The position numbers and the translations under genes are program-made. Positions 1 to 6,824 of a stretch of DNA of 26,184 nt are shown here, piece after piece (within the stretch, counting starts at the first letter, position 1; each line of letters starts with the position of its first letter). Source of the DNA: UBA5216 sp040081205 (lineage in GTDB: Bacteria > Pseudomonadota > Gammaproteobacteria > Burkholderiales > SG8-41); assembly GCA_040081205.1 (NCBI GenBank), contig JBEBHE010000020.1:1-26184 (forward strand). Reading direction: 5' to 3'. Under the pieces are notes generated by a model. That model saw only the letters and a program-made list of their open reading frames with translations, was not told the DNA's origin and did no database searches.

Positions 1-16
1 GAAATTTGCCGGTTTG

Positions 17-580
17 TTATTCCGGTTTGCACACCGTGGTTTGTTTCAGCAGTTCCGGCAAACGGGATTTCCAGAGATCGGCATCCGCCACCGGAAACGC
101 GGCGTGAAATTTGATCACTTCTGAGTCGCGTAGCCAGACGATTTCCAGAAACCGTGTTTCATAAAACGCGTTCGACCAATAGCCCCAGCCATAAAAACGC
201 CGGGCTTTGGCATCGAGCTTGCGGTCTTCGATGATCAGTCCCGTTTCTTCGGCGTTCGCATAGTAGCGTTTGAAATAAGCCTCCGGGCTGGCCTTGCTCT
301 GTGCATTGTCCAGACCCCACACGGTGATGTCAGTGTTTTTCTTGGTGCGGTGCGTAAATACATGCTTGGCTTTTACGTCGCTCTTCTTGTAGTTTTGCGT
401 GTAGCCATTCAGCGGCAGTGAAAGACAGTATTCCCAAAACTCGATATTTCTGAATGGCGTCCATTTTTCAGCAGCCGACGCTGCGCTGATTTTGCGCTCG
501 CTTTGCGCGAAGAGGGCCGCGTTCGGGATGCAGCACGACAAGAACAGCAGTATCAAACAGGCGGGAGAACGGAATTTCAT
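17..580 (-). CDS. Secreted hypothetical protein
   Basis: A 187-residue protein that I do not recognise. It starts with MKFR followed by a hydrophobic stretch (about residues 7-25, with two adjacent Cys at 16-17), which reads as a signal peptide. Cleavage is plausible after the Ala before Gln26, so the product is probably periplasmic. Lipidation at the Cys pair is a weaker alternative. The mature part is rich in aromatic residues (W, Y, F) and charged residues and shows no catalytic motif I can name. It is transcribed divergently from the histidine kinase gene across a gap of about 280 bases. The ATG at 580 is the first credible start, because the signal peptide begins right there. Nothing visible ties its role to its neighbours. 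Confidence 0.7.
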   Translation of the reverse strand: MKFRSPACLILLFLSCCIPNAALFAQSERKISAASAAEKWTPFRNIEFWEYCLSLPLNGYTQNYKKSDVKAKHVFTHRTKKNTDITVWGLDNAQSKASPEAYFKRYYANAEETGLIIEDRKLDAKARRFYGWGYWSNAFYETRFLEIVWLRDSEVIKFHAAFPVADADLWKSRLPELLKQTTVCKPE

Positions 581-696
581 TTGTGGCAGCTCGTAAAAAG
601 CACAACTTAACCGATGGTTAGTGTTAGCGTGAAGGGTATCACTACGCTAGCGCAGCATCAGGAATGCAGACGGCGGCCGCTTGCGCGGCAGCCTAT

Positions 697-724
697 CCGG
701 CGGCGCAATGACCTTGCGCCCCGG
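697..724. other. GC-rich inverted repeat in divergent gap
   Basis: GGCGCAA (702-708) and TTGCGCC (714-720) pair perfectly around the 5-base loop TGACC. CCGG (697-700) and CCGG (721-724) extend the stem with one bulged C at 701. No T-run follows on either side, so it is not a typical intrinsic terminator. It lies between the divergent hypothetical gene and the kinase gene and could be an operator or a leader hairpin. Function unknown. Confidence 0.4.
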
Positions 725-796
725 AAGCATATACGGCACAGGTGTTGTCTTTATAATGCCGAAACGCCGCGTGTAGCGCCACAATAAAAATCCAAT

Positions 797-812
797 AAAA
801 ACAAGTATTTAT
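797..812 (-). repeat. Dispersed AT-rich motif, copy 1
   Basis: Read on the minus strand this is ATAAATACTTGTTTTT, 14 of 16 identical to the core ATAAGTATTTGTTTTT found at 9566-9584, 20210-20228 and 26067-26082. It lies about 50 bases upstream of the ATG of the histidine kinase gene, in a non-coding gap. Confidence 0.5.
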
Positions 813-863
813 AAAACAGCACTCGCGGTTCAATTGGCGCATCGCCGTCTTGATAAAGCCTTT

Positions 864-3599
864 ATGAAATGTGATTCCAGAAATCTGCTTGTTTTTGCGG
901 TGGCGAGTTTTGCCGCCGCGGTGCTGGGCAATGGGCTCGCCATTCAACACGGTCTTAATGTGGCCATCGCATTCTCCGGCGGCATCCTGCTGGCGGTGTT
1001 GTCGCTGAGTGAGCAACGCTGCTGGTGGCGCTGGATGCTGGTGGCGCTGGCGGCCGATTGCGCGGCAGGTGCGTGGTTTGGCCAATTCGGCGTGGCGCAC
1101 GTGATAGTGGATGCGCTGGGGCATGCCGCGGGTGTGTTGGCAGCGGCGTGGCTAGTGCGGCGGCTTTGTGGTTCGCCATTTCACTTTGATACAACACGCA
1201 ACGTGCTTGCGCTGGTGGTGTCCGCATTCATGCCAGGCGCCGCGATCAGTGCCAGCGTTGAAATCGCACTGGCGGCGTTGGCAGGGCAAGCGGCCGGCGG
1301 TATGGCTTGGATGATCCATTGCACCGGGTACGCGTTGGGGAGCTTGATTGCGGCGCCGCTGACGTTTGCGGTGTTTCAAAGTCGTGCCGAGCCGATGTCG
1401 ATGAGTGGCGCTCGCTGGGCCGAAGCAACGCTGCTGACGCTTGCTCTGGTGGCACTGGGCCACGTGGTATTCAGTTCGCAGTTGTATCTGGTGTTTCTGC
1501 TATTGCCGCCCCTGCTGTGGGCAGGGCTGCGTTTTGGCATGCTGGTGGCGGTGATCGAGTTGATCGTGCTGGCGATGATGACGCTGTATGCGACGGTGTC
1601 GGGCCACGGGCCTTACATCTCCGGCGCGTTATCGCCCGCGGAGAGTTTGTTGATGGCGCAGTCGTTTCTGGTGTTGGCGAGTGCTGCCACCATGTTGCTG
1701 GTAGCGGTAACGTCCCAACGGCGGCTGGCGCAAGCTGAATTGCGGCGCGCTCACGATGAACTCGAAGCGCGGGTTATTGCGCGTACCGCTGCGCTGCGAG
1801 AGTCGGAGCAGCGGTTGCGCACCTTACTGGATGCCATTCCTGATCAGGTTCGGCTGAAGGATGCGCAAGGGCGCTACGTCATGCTTAATCGCGCGGCACA
1901 GAGAGGTTTTGGCGTACCGGAGGGACAGATTCTTGGCAAAACTGTATTCGAACTGAGGTCCGCCGATATCGCGGCAAATATTGATGCAGAAGACAGGCAG
2001 GCGATTGCCGCGCAAGGCTCGATGAGAATCGAGCGTCCTTCTTACTTTCATGGAACATGGCGTGAAATTATCGCGGCGCCCATTCGCGATGACGCGGGTA
2101 TGGTGACCGGGCTGGTCAGTATCTCGCGCGATATCACTGAGCGAAAGCAAATGGAGATTGCGCTGCGCGAATCGGAACAGCGATTACGTGCGTTGCTGGA
2201 CGCGATTCCCGATCGTGTGCGGCTGAAAGACGTCGATGGCCGCTACCTGATGGTGAATCGCGCGGCACGGGGGCGGTTAGGCTTGCCGGAAGAGCGTCTC
2301 ATCGGCAAAACCGTATTTGATCTGTGGCCGGCCGATGAGGCGGCACGCATTGATGCCGAAGAAAAGCGCGCGATCAAGAGCGCGCATCCCATCAGGGTTG
2401 AGCGCAATGCTTACATGCAGGAGGCGGGTTGGCGGGAAGCGATCCTGACGCCGATTCGTAACGACGCCGGCGTGGTAACCGGTCTGCTCAGTATTTCGCG
2501 CGACATCACGGAACGCAAAAACGCGGAACTGGAGAAACTGCGTGAGCGCGAAGAACGGTATCGCATGCTGGTGGAATACGCGAGCGACGTGATTTACCGC
2601 ACCGATCCGAAAGGTAACTTTACCTACTTCAACTCGGACGCCGCCTTGCGAGCCGCCGGGTATTCACGCGATGAATTGCTGGGGCGGCATTATCTGGATT
2701 TGGTGCATCCCGACTATCGGGCGCAGGCCGAAGCCTTTTATAGCCGGCAGTTTCGTGAGCGTGCCACTGCCAGTTATTACGAATTTCCGGTGCTGACAAA
2801 GGATGGGCGCACGATCTGGGTGGGGCAGCAAGTGAACGTTATTCTCGAGAATAACCGCATTGTTTTCCATCAGGCGGTGTGCCGTGACATCAGTGATCGT
2901 GTAGCCGCGCAACAGGCGCTGCGCGAGACCAACGAAAAGCTGCGCCAGTTGTCCAGCCGGCAGGAGGCGTTGGTGGAAGCGGAACGTACGCGGATCGCGC
3001 ACGATCTGCACGATGGTATCGGCCAGTCGCTGCATCTGGCGCGTATCAAGATAGAGTCCACCATGGCTGTGCCGGGGGCGCACGCCGTAGCGCCGAATCT
3101 GCGGGAAATCACGCGCATTATTGATGACACGAATGCGGCCATACGCACGCTGGAGTTTGATTTGAGTCCCCCGATGCTGCGTGAATTGGGTTTGGGTCCG
3201 GCGCTGGACTGGCTTGCCGACGACATGCAGCAGCAGTACGGACTGCAAGTCCGCTTGAGTAATGATGGCGAAGCGACTCCATTGCCGCAATTGAGTGGTG
3301 CGATTGCTTTCAGGCTGGTGCGTGAATTGCTGATTAACGTCATCAGGCATGCGGGTGTTCGGCAAGCGCACGTAGACAAGCAACGGGCCGGCATGCAGAT
3401 GATTATCACGGTCAGTGACGAGGGTGCCGGGTTCGACGCAAATGTCGTGCCGCCCGGACTCGGTTTGACCAGTGTACGTGAGCGTATTGAGTCTGTCGGA
3501 GGCCAACTCATCGTCAGCAGCTCGCGGGGCGAGGGTACTGTCGTTACCCTGACGATGCCGCTATCGCCGGATGATTCGCGGGAAGTTGCGGCCGGATAA
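864..3599 (+). CDS. MASE1-PAS(x3) sensor histidine kinase, NarL/DegS type
   Basis: A membrane histidine kinase of about 911 residues, the likely partner of the response regulator at 3805. The N-terminal ~290 residues are a series of hydrophobic segments with MASE1 character, followed by a short coiled coil (about 290-315). Three PAS domains follow; the first two are near duplicates (about 315-430 and 437-555), the third differs. A HisKA_3 dimerisation domain carries the phospho-acceptor in AHDLHDGIGQ (His716 counted from the ATG). The ATPase domain has ELLINVIRHA (N-box), DEGAGF (G1) and GLGLTSVRER (G2), all intact, so it should be active. I take the ATG at 864. A TTG ten codons upstream (834) is possible but has no clear ribosome binding site and adds a charged stretch ahead of the first membrane segment. 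The signal sensed is unknown. Phosphotransfer to the NarL-type regulator 205 bases downstream is inferred from family and position. Confidence 0.93.
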   Translation: MKCDSRNLLVFAVASFAAAVLGNGLAIQHGLNVAIAFSGGILLAVLSLSEQRCWWRWMLVALAADCAAGAWFGQFGVAHVIVDALGHAAGVLAAAWLVRRLCGSPFHFDTTRNVLALVVSAFMPGAAISASVEIALAALAGQAAGGMAWMIHCTGYALGSLIAAPLTFAVFQSRAEPMSMSGARWAEATLLTLALVALGHVVFSSQLYLVFLLLPPLLWAGLRFGMLVAVIELIVLAMMTLYATVSGHGPYISGALSPAESLLMAQSFLVLASAATMLLVAVTSQRRLAQAELRRAHDELEARVIARTAALRESEQRLRTLLDAIPDQVRLKDAQGRYVMLNRAAQRGFGVPEGQILGKTVFELRSADIAANIDAEDRQAIAAQGSMRIERPSYFHGTWREIIAAPIRDDAGMVTGLVSISRDITERKQMEIALRESEQRLRALLDAIPDRVRLKDVDGRYLMVNRAARGRLGLPEERLIGKTVFDLWPADEAARIDAEEKRAIKSAHPIRVERNAYMQEAGWREAILTPIRNDAGVVTGLLSISRDITERKNAELEKLREREERYRMLVEYASDVIYRTDPKGNFTYFNSDAALRAAGYSRDELLGRHYLDLVHPDYRAQAEAFYSRQFRERATASYYEFPVLTKDGRTIWVGQQVNVILENNRIVFHQAVCRDISDRVAAQQALRETNEKLRQLSSRQEALVEAERTRIAHDLHDGIGQSLHLARIKIESTMAVPGAHAVAPNLREITRIIDDTNAAIRTLEFDLSPPMLRELGLGPALDWLADDMQQQYGLQVRLSNDGEATPLPQLSGAIAFRLVRELLINVIRHAGVRQAHVDKQRAGMQMIITVSDEGAGFDANVVPPGLGLTSVRERIESVGGQLIVSSSRGEGTVVTLTMPLSPDDSREVAAG

Positions 3600-3804
3600 C
3601 GCGGCCACGACCCGGTCGGTGGTATCTTGAGCGGATGTCTAATGGTTTATGGGTACTGTCCTTGAAGAAATGCCGGGATTGCGTAGGTATCTCTGCGGTG
3701 TGACCATAGAATGCTATTGGCGTGCGGGGCTTGCAGCAAGATTGTCAAATGCGGTGCGAATCCGCGGCATACCAGACGGATTTCGTGAGAAAGGGGAAGC
3801 GTAG

Positions 3805-4449
3805 ATGCCTATTCGGGTAATCTTAGTTGATGATCATCGTATGCTTCGCGACGCGCTGATCATGGTGCTTGGCGGTGAGCCGGATATCGACGTGGTAAGC
3901 GTTGCAGAGGATGGCGTGTCGGCCATTGAGCGCGCGCGGGAACATGATCCTGACGTGCTGGTACTCGATATTGCGATGCCGGGCATGAACGGCGTGCAAG
4001 TGGCCCAGGTATTGCGCAAAGAAATGCCGCGCATTCGCATACTGGCACTGTCTGCTTACATGGATAAACGTTTTGTGCAGGAAATCCTCAAAGCCGGCGC
4101 GTCTGGATATGTCACCAAGGCAGCGGCGGCGACGGAACTGCCCCGCGCGATACGCGCCGTCGCGGCAGGGCAAAATTATCTTAGTCCGGAGATCACGTCG
4201 GCGGTGGTGAGCCAATTCGCTTCCGACGGCGGCACTGGCGCACTTGCCGGATCGCCGCTCAGCGCGCGTGAGCGCGAAGTGCTGCGGCTGGTCGCTGACG
4301 GTGTGCGCACGGCGGCGATCGGTCGCCGTTTGGGCATCACCGAAGGCACTGTGGAAGCGCATCGTCGCAACGTGATGCGCAAGCTGGAAATCCGCACCGT
4401 GGCGGAGTTGACGAAATATGCGGTGCGCGAGGGTATTACATCGCTCTAG
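3805..4449 (+). CDS. NarL/LuxR-family response regulator
   Basis: A 214-residue two-component regulator. The receiver domain (about 1-120) has the acidic pair D9-D10, the phospho-acceptor D55 in LVLDIAMPGMNG and a conserved Lys in the GYVTKA segment. A LuxR-type helix-turn-helix (about 148-210) has SAREREVLRLVADG and the recognition segment ITEGTVEAHRRNVMRKL. It probably binds DNA as a dimer when phosphorylated. The purine-rich GGGGAA about 8 bases before the ATG is a reasonable ribosome binding site. It sits directly after a HisKA_3 kinase, the kinase class that normally partners NarL-type regulators, so the two are inferred to form one system. The 205-base gap suggests it may also have its own promoter. 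Target genes cannot be read from the window. Confidence 0.95.
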   Translation: MPIRVILVDDHRMLRDALIMVLGGEPDIDVVSVAEDGVSAIERAREHDPDVLVLDIAMPGMNGVQVAQVLRKEMPRIRILALSAYMDKRFVQEILKAGASGYVTKAAAATELPRAIRAVAAGQNYLSPEITSAVVSQFASDGGTGALAGSPLSAREREVLRLVADGVRTAAIGRRLGITEGTVEAHRRNVMRKLEIRTVAELTKYAVREGITSL

Positions 4450-4649
4450 AGTTACCTTGTGTGGCTCGCAGGGAGCCAAACCGGATTGGGCTTGGCATCG
4501 TGCGAGGACATGAAGGCGCGATGGTGGTTGCGCGTCGACCAGGCAACGGCGGGCTATATCAGAAAGCGGGCAACGTGCGAAACCTCGGTTGTTGGTGGCG
4601 CTGTAGGTTTTTATAGCCTACGTTATTGGTAAACGAGTCTTACCCGATC

Positions 4650-4674
4650 AAGCGTGGGCTTATGCCGCTTTTTT
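4650..4674 (+). terminator. Possible intrinsic terminator after response regulator
   Basis: AAGC (4650-4653) pairs with GCTT (4667-4670). Inside it GGC (4657-4659) pairs with GCC (4664-4666) around TTAT, with a GTG bulge on the left. Six T residues (4669-4674) follow. The stem is short and bulged, and it lies 200 bases after the regulator stop codon, so confidence is modest. Confidence 0.35.
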
Positions 4675-4702
4675 GTGTTCTCGGATAATATAAAATAGTT
4701 AA

Positions 4703-4718
4703 AAAAACATACAGTTAA
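4703..4718 (-). repeat. Dispersed AT-rich motif, divergent copy 2
   Basis: The minus strand reads TTAACTGTATGTTTTT, 12 of 16 identical to the core motif and closest to the copy at 11419-11437, with which it shares TGTATGTTTTT except for its surroundings. It is the weakest of the six copies. Confidence 0.35.
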
Positions 4719-4935
4719 GTTTCTATGGATGTCATGGGCAACTCTGTGGCATGGCGAGCTTGACTGCCCAAATATTACGTCTTGCAGGCGTCGATATTTA
4801 ACGCGACCGTCATTCAGCTGGATTCACCTTTAGCGGATCTCGCTCCCAGTACACGGAAAGGTATCGCTGATCGTAGTCGCCAAAGAAATCTGATCGCGGT
4901 GCCGGGGTGCCATGGCGGAAATCCACTGGTTGCTC

Positions 4936-4960
4936 CAAAGTTGTATTGATCTTCCGATAA
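4936..4960 (+). promoter_or_regulatory. Possible sigma-28 (FliA) promoter for chemoreceptor
   Basis: TCCGATAA at 4953-4960 matches seven of eight bases of the flagellar sigma-28 -10 element GCCGATAA. CAAAGTT at 4936-4942 resembles the -35 element TAAAGTT, but the spacing is two bases shorter than the consensus. It lies about 98 bases upstream of a chemoreceptor gene, a class often under sigma-28. The spacing defect keeps this tentative. Confidence 0.35.
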
Positions 4961-5058
4961 TGTGACCATTACAAAAAACAGTACTGCAAAAAAGTGCTGA
5001 CACAGATCACATTGGCAGCATGCTTTTGATGCTCATATTATCGCGATGAGGGTAAATC

Positions 5059-6768
5059 ATGACTGTAAACCGCAAATTGTTTGTCGGGCTGGGCGTTATC
5101 TTGCTGACAGTAATCGTTTTGGGTGGGTCAGGCATCTGGAACATGATGCGTTCACTGCAGTTGATCGAAGCAGTGGGGGCCAGTGCGCGAGAAACCATGC
5201 AACTGGCAAACGCGCAGAATGCGTTGTGGCAGCTGCGTTACGGCATTCCCCAGTTCATCCTGTTTACCGACAAGACGGCACGCGACAGGATCGTTGCTGA
5301 CGAGGTTCGCTGGTACAAGGAAATCGACGAAAATCTGTCCGCCTTCAGGAGCGGCCATCACAATGCAGAAGAAATGGCCGCGCTTAATAAACTGCAGGAC
5401 GTTTTCAAGCAGTTCAAGGATGCACGTCCAAAGTGGTTCCAGTTGTATGGCGAATGGAAGCTGGAAGAGGCTGCTGAATGGCATTCGAAAACCATGGCGC
5501 CGTTCGGTGCAGCGACAATCGCCGGGCTATCTAGTCTCATTCAGTTACAGCAGGAAAGCGCGGGCGCGCTCGAAAGGAGCGCGGTTCGCCAGACAGCGGC
5601 GCTGAGAATCCTGCTGATCGTGCTGGTCGTAATCACGATTATTGTGCTGTTGCTGGTGGCTTATCTCATAGTCAACGCGATCGCGGTGCCGCTCAACAAG
5701 GCGCTGGGAATGGCGAATCAGGTTGCAGCGGGAGACTTGACCGCTACGGTTGAGATTACTTCCCTCGATGAATTTGGCGCACTGCTGAGCGCACTGAAAA
5801 GTATGAACGAGAACCTGACACACATGGTAAGTGACATCCGAGGCGGCGCGGAATCGATACGCAAATCCGCCAACGAAGTTGCAGCGGGTAACACCAACCT
5901 CTCGCAGCGTACCGAGGAACAGGCCTCAACGCTTGAAGAAACGGCCTCGAGCATGGAGGAGCTTACATCCGCCGTGCGTGAGAACACGCAGAGCGCGGAA
6001 GATGCCAATGCTCTGGCTCAAAAGGCCAAAGAGGTCGCGGCGCGGGGTGGAACAGTAGTAGGCGCTGTTGTTGTTACCATGAACGAAATACAGGAAAGCT
6101 CGAAAAAGATCGGTGACATCACTGGTGTCATCGACAGCATTGCGTTTCAGACCAATATTCTTGCTTTGAACGCAGCGGTAGAAGCCGCGCGCGCGGGCGA
6201 ACAAGGGCGCGGCTTTGCGGTAGTTGCCAGTGAAGTGCGTGCTCTGGCACAACGTTCGGCGGATGCCGCAAAGGAAATCAAAGCGCTGATCAGCAGTTCG
6301 GTTCAAAGAGTTGCAGCTGGCACTCATCAAGTGGAGGACGCCGGAAAGACCATGCGTGAAATCGTCGCGTCGGTGGAGAAGGTCGCAGCGATTATTGATC
6401 AGATCAGTTCCGCGTCGCGCCAGCAGGCCGACGGCATCGAGCAAGTCAACCGCGCGGTGGGGCAGATGGATCAGGTGGTGCAGCAAAATGCTGCGGTGGT
6501 TGAACAAGCCGCCGCCGCGTCCGAGTCGATGCAGAGCAGCGCACAGCAACTGGTGGATTCGGTGAGCGTGTTCAAGCTGAGGGATATGCCCGCGATGCAT
6601 GAGCCGGTGCGTCGAACTCCTTCCTCGGTAGCGGCGATCAGAACAACAACTGCAACGCCCAGACTCCTGCAACCGAATGCAGGCGTTGTACCGTCAAGAT
6701 TGCGTGGCGTCGCTGGAGATCGGATACTACCGCCCAAAGCGGATGATGGCGACTGGAAGGAGTTTTAA
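5059..6768 (+). CDS. Methyl-accepting chemotaxis protein, periplasmic helical sensor
   Basis: A 569-residue transmembrane chemoreceptor. TM1 is at about 10-31, a mostly helical periplasmic ligand-binding region (four-helix-bundle-like) at about 32-180, TM2 at about 184-206, then a HAMP domain and the long cytoplasmic coiled coil. The hairpin tip, DSIAFQTNILALNAAVEA and what follows (about 359-395), is the conserved contact for CheA and CheW. The protein ends in a flexible linker and D-W-K-E-F, matching the xWxxF tether that docks CheR/CheB in other bacteria. The ATG at 5059 follows GAGGGT at 5048-5053. The gene stands alone, 4.9 kb before the che operon, but its signalling half closely resembles that of the receptor at 13692, so it probably feeds the same CheA. 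The ligand is unknown. Confidence 0.95.
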   Translation: MTVNRKLFVGLGVILLTVIVLGGSGIWNMMRSLQLIEAVGASARETMQLANAQNALWQLRYGIPQFILFTDKTARDRIVADEVRWYKEIDENLSAFRSGHHNAEEMAALNKLQDVFKQFKDARPKWFQLYGEWKLEEAAEWHSKTMAPFGAATIAGLSSLIQLQQESAGALERSAVRQTAALRILLIVLVVITIIVLLLVAYLIVNAIAVPLNKALGMANQVAAGDLTATVEITSLDEFGALLSALKSMNENLTHMVSDIRGGAESIRKSANEVAAGNTNLSQRTEEQASTLEETASSMEELTSAVRENTQSAEDANALAQKAKEVAARGGTVVGAVVVTMNEIQESSKKIGDITGVIDSIAFQTNILALNAAVEAARAGEQGRGFAVVASEVRALAQRSADAAKEIKALISSSVQRVAAGTHQVEDAGKTMREIVASVEKVAAIIDQISSASRQQADGIEQVNRAVGQMDQVVQQNAAVVEQAAAASESMQSSAQQLVDSVSVFKLRDMPAMHEPVRRTPSSVAAIRTTTATPRLLQPNAGVVPSRLRGVAGDRILPPKADDGDWKEF

Positions 6769-6824
6769 TGGCGTGGCTACTAACCCGGTCTGGATCCATC
6801 GTCCAGATGGGCGCAGGCAAAAAC

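Larger units (their letters stand above)
4450..5058. other. 609-base gene-free interval
   Basis: No open frame with coding character is visible on either strand. The interval holds a small hairpin (GTAGG at 4603-4607 with CCTAC at 4617-4621), a possible intrinsic terminator at 4650-4674, a divergent copy of the dispersed AT-rich motif at 4703-4718 and a possible flagellar-type promoter at 4936-4960. The length would also allow a small RNA, but nothing shows one directly. Confidence 0.5.

Noticed and set aside
834..863. TTG start extending the histidine kinase by ten residues
   Set aside because: No ribosome binding site and a charged stretch not expected before the first membrane segment; ATG 864 is preferred, though not proven.
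2664..3506. 280-codon open frame opposite the kinase core
   Set aside because: The plus strand carries unmistakable HisKA_3 and ATPase motifs; the minus frame is a shadow.
3751..3770. GGTGCGAATCC resembling part of the cobalamin riboswitch core
   Set aside because: No B12 box, no matching CCCGC/ACTGT segment and no full set of stems around it. The downstream gene is a response regulator with no link to cobalamin.
6769..6824. CTGGA/TCCAG hairpin between convergent genes as a bidirectional terminator
   Set aside because: Only five pairs and no T-run on either strand.
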